Shown here piece after piece: positions 54,282 to 64,000 of a stretch of DNA of 64,000 bases. This DNA comes from Actinostola sp. cb2023 (taxonomy: Eukaryota > Cnidaria > Anthozoa > Actiniaria > Actinostolidae), in contig JAUJYZ010000491.1 of NCBI GenBank assembly GCA_033675265.1, positions 62,001-126,000 on the forward strand. The letters are read 5' to 3'. Within the stretch, counting starts at the first letter, position 1. Each line of letters opens with the position of its first letter. Under the pieces are notes generated by a model. That model saw only the letters and a list, made by a program, of their open reading frames with translations, was not told the DNA's origin and ran no database searches. The position numbers and the translations under genes were made by a program.

Positions 54282-54907
54282 GGTGGCCTTGCCAGTTCTC
54301 TCCCTCTCTCCTCCGAGTATCAAATCAAATGATCTAGTTTGATTGTGGCTCCTTATATATATATTTAACGGCACAGGCGTGGTCACCAAGCAATGGAACA
54401 TCATTCTCCATGATAAATATCCCTCTACCTCAACTAGTGCTCTGAGTATCATCTATTCATCCACCCATGCGTGCATGTTTACTTGGTTTTGTGGTAGTAG
54501 ATGCAATTACTCAAATGAAAGTTGTCTTGACAATGCGGACACATCCTTTCATCGTTTTTGGTCTGCTTCATAGGTTAGCCATTTTACGCCGACTTTATAT
54601 CCTTCTTTGCTGTGGGATTTTTTCCCTCATTTTAAAACTATTGCGGGATTGTATTTTTTTTAATCCAAATCACGACTCTCAAGTAAGTGTAAAACTTGCT
54701 TTACTCATTGGAGAGAAAGAAGGCCTTGTATGTCCCTTCTGTCTCTTCTTTTTTTTCTACGTAATCTTCTAACTGAATTTTGTAAAATCCATTCAATTCC
54801 TGATGATGGGCCAGTGCCCCGGAAGCTTGGATATTAAAAAAAATCAATTTACGGGGAAGAAACAGCTTTGTTTCAAAAGTTATATTCCACAGTTATAGGA
54901 TGTTGGT

Positions 54908-55806
54908 ATTACAGATCCTCAATAAGTTTGACCTGGTCATCCTTATGTTTGGTATTACATATCCGCAATGGTGTTTGACCTGGTCATCCTTATGTTTGGT
55001 ATTACAGATCCTCAGTGGTGTTTGACCAGAGTGGTCATCCTTACATGTATGTTTGGTATTACAGATCCTCAGTGGTACATGTATGTTTGGTATTACAGAT
55101 CCTCAGTGGTGTTTTACCTGGTCATCCTTATGCTTGGTATTACAGATCCTCAATGGTGTTTGACCTGGTCATCCTTATGCTTGGTATTACAGATCCTCAG
55201 TGGTGTTTGACCTGGTCATTCTTATGTTTGGTATTACAGATTCGCAATGGTGTTTGACCTGGTCATCCTTATGTTTGGTATTACAGATCCTCAGTGGTGT
55301 TTGACCTGGTCATCCTTATGTTTGGTATTACAGATCCTCAGTGGTGTTTGACCTGGTCACCCTTATGTTTGGTATTACAGATCCTCAGTGGTGTTTGACC
55401 TGGTCACCCTTATGTTTGGTATTACAGATCCTCAGTGGTGTTTGACCTGGTCACCCTTATGTTTGGTATTACAGATCCTCTGGTGTTTGACCTGGTCACC
55501 CTTATGTTTGGTATTACAGATCCTCAGTGGTGTTTGACCAGAGTGGTCATCCTTACATGTATGCTTGGTATTACAGATCCTCAGTGGTGTTTGACCTGGT
55601 CATCCTTATGCCTGGTGTTACATATCCTCAATGGTGTTTGACTTGGTCATCCTTATGCTTGGTATTACAGATCCTCGATGGTGTTTGACTTTGCATCCTT
55701 ATGCTTGGTATTGCAGATCCTCGATGGTGTTTGACTTTGCTATCCTTATGCTTGGTATTACAGATCCTCGATGGTGTTTGACTTGGTCATCATTATGCTT
55801 GGTGAT
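54908..55806 (+). repeat. 47 bp minisatellite, about 19 units
   Basis: GGTATTACAGATCCTCAGTGGTGTTTGACCTGGTCATCCTTATGTTT is repeated with point and length variants. It is the longest simple array in the window and lies about 1 kb before C2CD5 exon 4. Frames read through it (GITDPQWCLTW...) are artefacts of the repeat. Confidence 0.9.
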
Positions 55807-56343
55807 CATAATACGTCAATAGTTAAATATTTTATGATATAGGCATTTAAGTCTTACGACAAAATAATTATGTTAAACGTTTTTGACCGAGGTCATCAGA
55901 ATGATATGGGCGAGATGCTTGGAGGGTTATTCCCTTGGGGAACAGTTTAGTGATGAAATGTGCCGTTTGTTTGTTTAACGATGGTGTTGTTTGCTGTATC
56001 ATAAACGCTTCAATGATTTTCCTCTTCCAATATCCACTATAAAACTATAATTGGGGTGTTCCGCTAAATAGTGTGCTGGCTCTGAGTTGTGTGACGTAGT
56101 TTGGTGTTCTACGATGCGTGTTTCAAGGTTTCGTAGCATCTCACCATAGTATGCATTCGATATTTATACACACAACAGTCAACCTCACATGTTGATTTTA
56201 GCAGAGGGAGGAAAAACCAGGGCTTGTACTTAGTCGGTAGATCGACACTAGGAAGGAGTTTGATAATGTCATAATTGTAGAAATACACCAGTTGTTTTAC
56301 TCCGACGCTACAGGGTTTACACAGCTGTAAAAATGAAACCCTG

Positions 56344-56346
56344 TAA

Positions 56347-56410
<64 letters not shown>

Positions 56411-56411
56411 C
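56344..56411. repeat. (AAT)n microsatellite
   Basis: About 20 AAT units with one A-rich interruption, in intron 3 close to exon 4. Confidence 0.9.
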
Positions 56412-56836
56412 TTTATTTTAAGTGGGTTTACAAATACAGCAATACAACAATACTGGTTTCCAATTTGTCCCACTAGATACAATAACATTACTACTGATTA
56501 CAATAATATTACAGAACAATACTAGTTGCAATCGAAGTGTAGTGTCGAAGGAGTAAAACGACTAGTCCTATTTCTACAATTATGAAAATCCGAAGAACTC
56601 GGTGAAATCTGAATCTGAATCTGTACAATGAACACATTTTTTAAAAATACTGCACAAGCCATTAGGTGAACAGAACATAAGGCCTGGTAGCTGCATTGTC
56701 ATCAGATAATACAGTTATCACGTCATCAATTTTAGCCAACCAGATGATATAATTTTGGACAGTGTATGAAGTTTGAATAATAATTGCTAATTATGACTTA
56801 TATGATAATCTATAGGAATATGTTTTTTTATTTCAG

Positions 56837-56967
56837 GATAATGGATCACGATACAGTTACTGCACATGATGCAATAGGAAAAGTCAATCTAAGCCTCAGC
56901 TCACTACTGACCCAGGATCCCCCAGGCTGTATAAAGGGATGGTTCCCTATTTATGACACAATGCATG
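56837..56967 (+). CDS. C2CD5: C2CD5 exon 4 (end of C2 domain)
   Basis: The acceptor TTTTTTTATTTCAG precedes G|ATA, completing the Arg codon split with exon 3. The product is IMDHDTVTAHDAIGKVNLSL, then SSLLTQDPPGCIKG and WFPIYDTMHG. (L)DHDT.(T/S)A.DAIGKV and GWFPIYDT(I/M)HG are C2CD5 hallmarks; DHD supplies C2 Ca2+ ligands. The donor is CATG|GTAAAT. The next exon (expected to begin with an RGEI-like segment) is not seen before 64,000. Confidence 0.9.
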
Positions 56968-57013
56968 GTAAATACATCAAATACTGGCTATACTGCTGTT
57001 TTACTGATACATA

Positions 57014-57160
57014 GAGGTTATTAGTCGGCTAAGCAGCTAATACGGCTGTGTATTTTTACAAGTCATTTGGTATTTGTGAGCCAAAATACATGACGAGTAA
57101 AAATACACAGCCGTATTAGATGCTTAGCCGACTAATAAGTTGTTTATTATATATTTTGTC
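57014..57160. repeat. Hairpin element, member 3 of a three-copy family
   Basis: GAGGTTATTAGTCGGCTAAGCAGCTAATACGGCTGTGTATTTTTAC is mirrored by GTAAAAATACACAGCCGTATTAGATGCTTAGCCGACTAATAA, followed by a TTATTATATATTTTGTC tail as in the other members. It begins 46 bp after the exon 4 donor. Confidence 0.7.
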
Positions 57161-57460
57161 AAAGAAACTAGCTATTTTGGTGAAAGAAAAACAACAAATT
57201 ACAGTGAAAACTTGGAAATCTCTGTATGAGCGCGCGCTAGCCAAAACTGTAGAATTTCTCGCACGCTGATTGGTCAATTTTCAACACATGATTCTGCAAG
57301 ATTCATTGGAAAGCCAGTTTGAAGTAACTACCCAAATTGCGGTCCCATATTTCGCGCGTTCTTGAGCATATTTTGTGCGTTCTTTGACAAAAAATATAAT
57401 ATACATGTATGTACATATATTATGATGTCACTTTAAATTGCTTTCTGGCAGAAATTTAAG

Positions 57461-57570
57461 GCCTAGTTCAGAGGTCGTGCTAATCATGAGCCGTACTCAT
57501 TTTAAACAATAGATAATGAGGCGGCTTCTTTTGAAGTAATTAAGAATGGCTCTTGGAAAGTATGGCGTTT
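57461..57570. mobile_element. Harbinger-type MITE, truncated copy
   Basis: AAGGCCTAGTTCAGAGGTCGTGC...AATAGATAATGAGGCGGCTTCTTTTGAAGTAATTAAGAA matches 38815-38937, but the right end is lost after TTTGAAC. Confidence 0.7.
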
Positions 57571-57779
57571 GAACATTTGTTTGTATTTCGTTAAAATTAA
57601 TTTGCATAACCATCATAATGTTTACAGTGACCGAGTTCGCTTTGAAGAGACTTAAATGATCAGCAATAAAAGCTGCAGTTCATTGCACATCCAGCACTTT
57701 TTCTTTATTTAGCCTTTGCGAACTTTGCGAGGCGAAGGCAACAATGGCAACTCACATGTTACAAAATTCAATAAAGGAT

Positions 57780-57883
57780 ATCATCATCATCATCATCATC
57801 AGTATCATCAGCATCAGCATCATCAGCATCATCAGCATCATCAGCATCAGCATCATCAGCATCAGCATCAGCATCAGCATTCA
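57780..57883. repeat. (ATC)n/(CATCAG)n microsatellite
   Basis: CATCAT and CATCAG units are mixed over about 100 bp, followed by ATTCAATTCAATTCAA. Confidence 0.9.
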
Positions 57884-58289
57884 ATTCAATTCAATTATTT
57901 TATTCACACATATATAGAAAAATTATTAACAAATAAAATAAAATATTATATGACATTTATAATAAAATAGCTGTACTATAAGTATAATTAGAAATACATG
58001 TCAACATTTGGAAACTGTGTGCAGTGGTAAAAGGAGCATAGCTTTCGTGTTGACCACTGCCTTAATTATTTAAAATGGTGAGCTCAAAACTCAATATCAA
58101 AATCCTAATATAAATAATTATTAGAATGTTGATACTAGGGTTCTGTAGCAATTCTTAATACATGTATGAAATTTTCTCGTCACTTCACCTTGATAATGCC
58201 GTCATGATGACTCCGAAACGTCGGTCTTTATATATTTTGTCATATATTTTTGCCTGTCTATGTATGAAATTGATTCTGAAAATATAAGT

Positions 58290-59745
58290 CTATTTAACAA
58301 TATTTAACATATCGAACTAACTTTACTAAACTTAACTGAATTTTCATAATGAAAAGACGGTGGAACTTGACTTGACATCGGATACACCTAGCGATGAAAA
58401 TACTTACACTGTACCACGATGAAAAACGTTGAAATGTGGCGCTCACCTCAGCAGATGCTTCTTGAGCCGTTAACGTGAACACTGCGGCTCTTTTCACATC
58501 TGGATCTTGATCTTGGTCGTTACCAGCTAATGACAGATTAGGCTGTTCTGGCCATTCATCTTCTGGGAGCCAAAGAAAATCGGGGCCATTCACTCAGTTT
58601 TGAGATTTCAGAAAGCAGTCTACTTTCATTCCTCTAGAGGCGTAATCAGCTGGGTTACAGCTTGTATTCACATACTTCCATTGCGATGAACTCGTGGCAT
58701 CGCGAATGTAGGCTACTCTATTGGCCACGTAAGTCTTGAATCGTCTTGAATCTAGGTTCACATAGTTAAGAACTGTGGTACTATCTGTCCAGAAAGTATG
58801 ATTGTCAACAGAAATCTCTAGTTCTTTCTTCAGCATCTTGCTTGAACGCACTGACAAGGCAGCAGCTGCCAATTCTAATCTAGGGATTGTTTTATCTATT
58901 TCAACGGTACAAGTCTTGATTTGCTGAAGAGAAGTGAGCAATGGAGTTGACCATCTGAATTCTTGTAACGGACATAGGAGGCACACCCATATGCAGATTC
59001 AGAAGAATCTGAGAAGTGATGAATCTGAGTAGACACAATAAATTATTGTCGAAACCTTGTGGCTTGATGCATCTTTTGAAAGAGAACTGGCCCAGTTTTG
59101 GAATATCTGATAACCACGCTTGCCATCGTGTACAATCGTCAACAGAAATCTCACTGTCCCAGTCTAGACCTTTACGACAAAGATCTTGAAGGAGAATCTT
59201 AGCAGGAAGGACAACTGGAGCAATAATTCCAAGTGGATCATAAACAGAGCTTGCCACGGATAGAATACCACGTCTTGAGATAGAATGATCTTTAATTGCT
59301 ATCTTGAAACCAAAGGTGTCTGTTTCAATACACCAAGTAACACCTAAAGCTCTTTCAACAGGTAAATTATCCTTTTCCAGGTTGATTTCCTTGATCCCTT
59401 TTGCTCTTTCATCTTTGGGTATAGTTTGTAGAACATCTCGATCGTTACTTAACCATTTGGTTAATCTGAAACCACCCTTTTCAAGAAGATTTCGTAGATC
59501 TTTGGCCATGTTAATTGCTGCTTGCTTCGTTGGTAGAGATTTCAAACAGTCGTCAACGTAAAAGTTATTTAGAACTGTATTAGCTACTTCTGGTCCGAAC
59601 ACAGACTTGTGATCTTCGGCCGTTCTTTGCATGGCAAAATTTGCACAACTACATGTATAAACAGTTCCCCATTGATTAGTAATAGGAACAAGTGTTCCTT
59701 TGTGGTTCTGCACGAGGAACATTTTGTTCATTTTAAGCAACAAAG
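58290..59745 (-). pseudogene. Second BEL/Pao element: RT and RNase H
   Basis: From the right: CANFAMQRTAEDHKS, then NTVLNNFYVDDCLKS with an intact YVDD box, GGFRLTKWLSNDRDVL, RALGVTW and RRGILSVASSVYDPLGIIAP. LLQDLCRKGLDWDSEI and RNase H (IPRLELAAAALSVR, TFWTDSTTVLNY) follow, then NGPDFLWLPEDEWPEQ before the integrase would start. Frames change near 58,985 and 58,594. The RT N-terminus and integrase are missing and no LTR is seen. It is on the opposite strand to the first BEL and clearly diverged from it. Confidence 0.85.
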
Positions 59746-60320
59746 TGTTCCTGTTGTGTAGACATATATAGGAACAGATCGTTCCTATTTACAAAGGAGA
59801 ACGTTTGCAGTCCCCTCTTGAATCCCAGTGCAAACTAATTGGTTTGTTAGGGGAGAGGGGAGTGTAGGATATCAAAACTGAAGAGGGTGGTGCACAGACA
59901 ACTCTAATAATGTATTCAATCGCCTGAATGTGTGTGGGCAAACGCAAACACGTTTGGGCAGATTTAAACATGCCTATACATGTTGAAACGTGTTTGGACA
60001 CGTTTTTTGTTGAATCAGCAAAACATAACAGATTTGTTTGAACATGCCCCAGCTTGGAAAGTGTCGAATGGTCGAAATAAATCTCTAGAGATTCAAAATA
60101 GGATCAATATTTTAATAATAATAATAATAATAATTTAATATTTATATAGCGCACTCTCCAGAATGCCCAAATGCGCTTTACATACAGTGTATATACAATT
60201 CAAAAAATATAAAACTAAGAATGAGAAAGAAAAAAAAATATATCTAGATGTTAAAATATAAAGAACAAGGAACGACTCAATTCCCTTGATATATTCACAT
60301 TAACGGTTCCAGAACGAGTA
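59746..60320. other. Repeat-rich stretch without genes
   Basis: Contains an (ATA)n run (60,113-60,133) leading into TTTATATAGCGCACTCTCCAGAATGCCCAAATGCGCTTTACA, a GCGC palindromic dispersed-repeat end. Nothing coding. Confidence 0.5.
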
Positions 60321-60402
60321 AAGGTGCAAAATGCATCGACTGGTCAAAACAAGATGGTGCATCACCAAAACCAAAAATATTACATTTATAAGGTTCTTAT
60401 CA

Positions 60403-60950
60403 CTGTCCAGTTCCAATTTGTGATCATGAGGGGTTTTCGAGTCCAAGAGGATAAAGGAAGCATGTCAAAAACAAGCATTCCTGGTTCTATTTCTTTTGAC
60501 TCTAAGCCGAGTTCGAGCGCATCAACATCGAAGCCAGATGATTCTGACAAAGCAAACCCCGGGAAAGAACAATGGTTGAAAAAACTTATTCCATCTTTTG
60601 ACATTACGACTACTATAGGCAAATAATTTGAAGCATGGCTGACTGGTAGTGGTGGTGGATGCAAAAGTACAAGGCAAGCTCAACAGATTGTACGAAGGAG
60701 TTTCAAGTATCTGAAATTTTGCTTTGAAGATGACGACGAAGAAGAAGAAGATTTGAGTTGGAATTTGGTGGACTTTAGCCTAAGTTCGCCCAATTTTCTC
60801 TTCAAATTTGTTGATGTTATGCAGAGTGACTGGGGCCTTGGTCATGCTGGTCGCCTTGGATACTTGGATTCTATAAGTGACTTGATCGATTTTCGAAAAG
60901 TTCATGGAGTCGCATCTTTGGCTCAAGGGTATACGTCTCGATTGCTGGTG
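60403..60950 (+). pseudogene. Unrecognised repeat-family ORF, truncated
   Basis: SMSKTSIPGSISFDSKPSSS and KEQWLKKLIPSFDI are followed, after a stop, by a frame with FEDDDEEEEDLSWNLVDFSL and FKFVDVMQSDWGLGHAGRLG, then YLDSISDLIDFRKVHGV. The coherent residues and acidic patch indicate former coding. The style resembles N-terminal regions of mobile tyrosine-recombinase ORFs, but that is a guess. It breaks at about 60,915, where an antisense Gypsy fragment starts. Confidence 0.35.
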
Positions 60951-62010
60951 CTACAGGATTGACACTCTCATCTATAGGTTTCTCTAGTTGGAAACTCTTT
61001 AACTTGCCAAGTCCTTGAAAACATCTTTCATATTTCTTGAATAGCTTGTCGCTCACACTGTTCTCTTCTACTGCATCTACTGTGTTGATATTGACCTGAT
61101 CTGTAATCTTTAGGACTCCAAGTTGAGTTGCTGTGTCTCTACCCAGAGAGCTTGGCCTTTTCCTTCAATAATGATGAACTCTACATCAATGGAGTGTTTT
61201 CCCAGCTGAACACATGTTGTGAAACTTCCAGCAACCTTGAGGGGCTCTGTACTACCATAGGCGAACAACTTTTTGGGCATTTCTTTGACACACATTTTAC
61301 TTTGTTTACCTTGAGATGCTGCCATAGTTCTCTATCAATTACATTACAGCTTGATATTTGGCACACTGCCAATGTTCACTGCTAATCCAGGTCGAATACC
61401 ACTAGAAACAACAAAAATAAACTCTTCATCCTCTGAGTTTTCTGCTGTTTCTACACAATTAGCCGTGTGTCTAGCTCCTGTGGGTTGTCGTCTGCCTGTT
61501 CTTTCATCTGCTTCCGGTTTCTGGTCTGCAAAATGTCCTATTCCATGGCATTTAGCACATTTCTTTCCTCTTGCAGGACATTCCTTATCTTAGCTCACTA
61601 GGTGTGCTAGGTGGTCACACTGACCTGTAGCACCTTTCTCTATTTGGCCCCTGCCCCTGTTTACTTCATGCACGGAATTCGAATTAGCGATGCTCTCTTC
61701 TTGCGTTGTGCTTGCTTCCATAGCTCGGGCCATTGTTTGTTTTCGTCTTTCTTTGTTTCAAATTGACAGTAATCTGCTTTCTGTCGAAGCCTCGTCACAA
61801 ACTGATCAATCGACTCTGTAGGTAATTGTGCCATATTTCTGAATAAGTATATCTCGTACGGGACGTTAACTTGTGGTGTGACATGCTGATGTAGTTGACC
61901 ATCGCAACGGTAAACACGGTTTCACCCTCTCCCGATTCAGGTGGTTCAGGTAACTTAAAATAAACATCTTGCAATTCCATTCCTCCATAATAAAGAAGTA
62001 ATGCTTTCAT
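60915..62010 (-). pseudogene. Gypsy-type retrotransposon remnant (gag, protease, RT start)
   Basis: From the right: a Gag-like segment (near 62,000-61,800), then a CCHC-type knuckle C-A-K-C-H-G-I-G-H-F near 61,555. A protease C-terminal part (KLFAYGSTEPLKVAGSFTTC) follows at 61325-61110, then the RT lead-in (YERCFQGLGKLKSFQLEKPI, then PVAPAI) at about 61,040-60,930. The order matches Gypsy. It is truncated at 60,915 with several frame breaks. Confidence 0.65.
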
Positions 62011-62091
62011 TTGTTTCGCATATTTGACTCATTTTCCTTCTACATAAAATAGGCAGTCAAGGACTGCATGTGGCTACTGTAAATAAACCCG

Positions 62092-62274
<183 letters not shown>

Positions 62275-62401
62275 AACATGCCTGAGGCTTACATCAGTCT
62301 CTCAGGCACCAGTTATGATCCTGTGCCTCAGACCACCTACGATGTTGTTGTTTTTTTGTTTTTTTTTATAGGAAAAAAATATATACCAAACATTTTCAAA
62401 T

Positions 62402-62487
62402 TTTTTTTTTGTCCGCAAAAGTGGTCCGCAAAAGTGGTCCGCAAAAGTGGTCCACTGGTCCGCCGGTCCGCTGGTCCGCCGGTCTGC
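62402..62487. repeat. GTGGTCCGCAAAA / GGTCCGCC short tandem repeats
   Basis: GTCCGCAAAAGTG occurs three times, followed by a GGTCCGCCGGTCCGCTGGTCCGCC array. Confidence 0.85.
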
Positions 62488-62697
62488 ATCCGTGTTTTAT
62501 AGACACCCGATTAATAGAGCCTGGGAACACTCGTCCACTTGTACACAGGAAGTCCACAAGATTAGACTAAGTGTCGCTGCTCACTGGGGCTCACAGCAAT
62601 AAATAGTAACTCTAATTTGAAGATATTTTTACACTCTTATAACATAGAGGGCAAAATTACTTGATTTTGATTGGTTAATCAAGGAGGGCTTTTTTCT

Positions 62698-62946
62698 TAA
62701 TAGAGTACTAAAGTGATGACGTCATAAAAAATAATTTTTGCTAAAATTTTTCCTAAAGTTAAGAACGGAGCCGAAAATACAGTGATTTGTTAAGGCAAAT
62801 TATGGCCATATCTTGACCGCTATTTAACCGATTGTCATAAAAATTGGTGTGTGAACTTCTTTCATGATATTCTATCTGAACTGGAAATTAAAAATTTATG
62901 AAATCAAAATTAATTGTTTCGTGACGTCACACTTTAGTACTCTATT
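62698..62946. mobile_element. 249 bp MITE with AATAGAGTACTAAAGTG ends
   Basis: AATAGAGTACTAAAGTGATGACGTCA at the left pairs with GTGACGTCACACTTTAGTACTCTATT at the right. GAGGGCT occurs near both outer edges (62,686 and 62,947), and ATTACTTGA...GATTGGT is repeated outside too. Confidence 0.7.
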
Positions 62947-63009
62947 GAGGGCTGTATTACTTGAAAGCGATTGGTCAGTCTGTTTCCTAGCAACCACTAT
63001 TCTGCCAGT

Positions 63010-64000
63010 GAATAAAGTTGGCATTTCTAATATAGCGTTGTCTAGATTTGCAAATGTGCACAGTGAAACAATTGAAGAACTGAAACTTTGTATTGAAAAC
63101 GAAAATACTAGGAAGAGCACACATTTCTGGCTCAGTGTTTACAGGAAATGGGCAGTAGATAAAGAGTTTGAGGAAACACTGAAGGACTACGGCTGTTGCC
63201 AACTGGATAAAATACTTTGCCAGTTTTACGCCGAAATCCGAAAAGAAAATGGTCAAGAATATGAGCCAGACTCCCTTAAAGTAATACAAGCCGCTTATTC
63301 CAAATCTATCCTAAGGAAGTGGAGTTCCTGAATTCAAGAAAAGTGTTGGAAGGAAAAGCAAGAAAACTTTGTAAAGAAGGAATGGGAAAGCGTCCAAACA
63401 AAGCCAAGAGTCTTACGAAAGAAGAGGAAGAAATGCTGTGGGAGAGCGGTCAGTTGGGCGACAAAACTCCCCGTTCCCTAGTCAACACAAAGTGGTGGCT
63501 TTTAACTCAGCACTTGGGTTTACGCGGAAGACAAGAGTACCATGACATGACCGTAGAAGATTTCACAATTGAGAAAGACGACAGCGGAATCGAGTTCATC
63601 ATGTTTGCAGAGGGTCTTACCAAGACAAGGCAGGGTGGCCTTTGAGTAAAACCAAGGGTTGTTACTCCAAAGATGTTCACCACAGAAGATAAGAAAAGGT
63701 GCCCTGTTGCATTATTTAAGATGTACTTGGAGAAACGTCCGACAGAAATGAAAAACAAGGGTCCCTTCTACTTATCTCCATCGACAAACCTGAGTTTCAA
63801 GCATTTGGTATAAGAAATCACAGATGGGAAAAAATACCATCAACAACATCATGAAGACGATGAAAGAAAACTCACCTCTAAAAGAAGTTTGTGGAGATAA
63901 GAAGCTGACCAACCACAGCGCTCGTAAAACCGTCGGTAAGAAATTGAAAAGTCATGGAGTGCCAAAGTGTGAAATCAAAAATATCACTGGTCACACCACA
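63010..64000 (+). pseudogene. Crypton-like tyrosine recombinase, runs off the right edge
   Basis: Block 1 (63010-63331) has RKSTHFWLSVYRKWAV, LDKILCQFYAEIRKENGQEY and EPDSLKVIQAA. Block 2 (63319-63645) has SRKVLEGKARKLCKEGMGKR, KSLTKEEEEMLWESGQLGDK and WWLLTQHLGLRGRQEYHDM. Block 3 (63,650-64,000, two frames) has KRCPVALFKMYLEKRP, LTNHSARKTVGKKLKSHGVP and ITGHT. HSARKT and GH are the H-x-x-R and H boxes of tyrosine recombinases, and the upstream pattern is that of Crypton/KCTD1-ZMYM-type domains. Frameshifts near 63,315 and 63,800 disable it. The active-site Tyr lies beyond the window. Confidence 0.7.

Noticed and set aside
54968..55822. Overlapping 60-80 residue frames with GITDPQWCLTW
   Set aside because: They are the 47 bp minisatellite read in different frames.
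57716..57970. His/Gln-rich frame
   Set aside because: Translation of the CATCAG microsatellite.
58200..58235. Hammerhead-ribozyme-like core TGATGACTCCGAAACGTC
   Set aside because: Only four bases (CTCC) separate the TGATGA and GAAAC boxes, too few for helix II, and flanking helices are not evident. The string is more likely a dispersed-repeat tail.

Overview
The window is animal DNA, most likely from a cnidarian (probably an anthozoan). That assignment is an inference from the style of the C2CD5-like host gene and from the dense mix of BEL/Pao, Penelope, PIF/Harbinger and Crypton-like elements and MITEs. The sequence alone does not fix the species.

Region 1 (1 to about 12,480) is one end of an integrated, eukaryotic-type double-stranded DNA virus of the adintovirus/Maverick-Polinton kind. 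It carries a family B DNA polymerase with N-terminal zinc fingers on the minus strand, broken into several frames. It also has a DEDD-exonuclease-like gene, a zinc-ribbon gene split by a MITE, and a control region with a G/C hairpin and a TATA box. Downstream of the TATA box is a plus-strand block of three genes with spliced-leader-like introns, two of them tandem paralogues. A minus-strand chain of six or seven small, mutually overlapping genes follows, including two predicted membrane proteins and a GRF-like zinc-finger protein. No integrase, capsid, packaging ATPase or protease is visible, so if present they lie left of base 1.

Region 2 (about 13,400 onward) is the host C2CD5 orthologue (C2-domain protein) on the plus strand. 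The 5' end has a YY1-like ATGGCGGCGGC site. Four coding exons are visible: 13565-13654, 24915-25001, 25154-25194 and 56837-56967. Introns 1 and 3 are about 11 kb and 32 kb and are almost entirely nested transposons.

The intron 1 elements include a 7.2 kb unit with 300 bp inverted arms, a 2.4 kb element with repeated TTACGGAGGGGAA motifs, a TTAA-flanked MITE and Penelope debris. Intron 3 holds a BEL/Pao LTR element split by a 1.5 kb foldback and by a 2.4 kb composite insertion, a PIF/Harbinger pair (BESS-like protein plus transposase), and a LINE copy with perfect target duplications. It also holds a PIN-like/cysteine-cluster repeat gene between long inverted arms, several snap-back MITEs and a 47 bp minisatellite. 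Beyond exon 4 come a second BEL/Pao, a Gypsy remnant and a Crypton-like tyrosine recombinase running off the right edge.

Several element boundaries were checked from the sequence itself: removing the insert plus one target duplication makes the interrupted reading frame continuous at 7,167-7,858 and at 27,961-29,469. Family names are assigned by eye from motifs; no database search was run.
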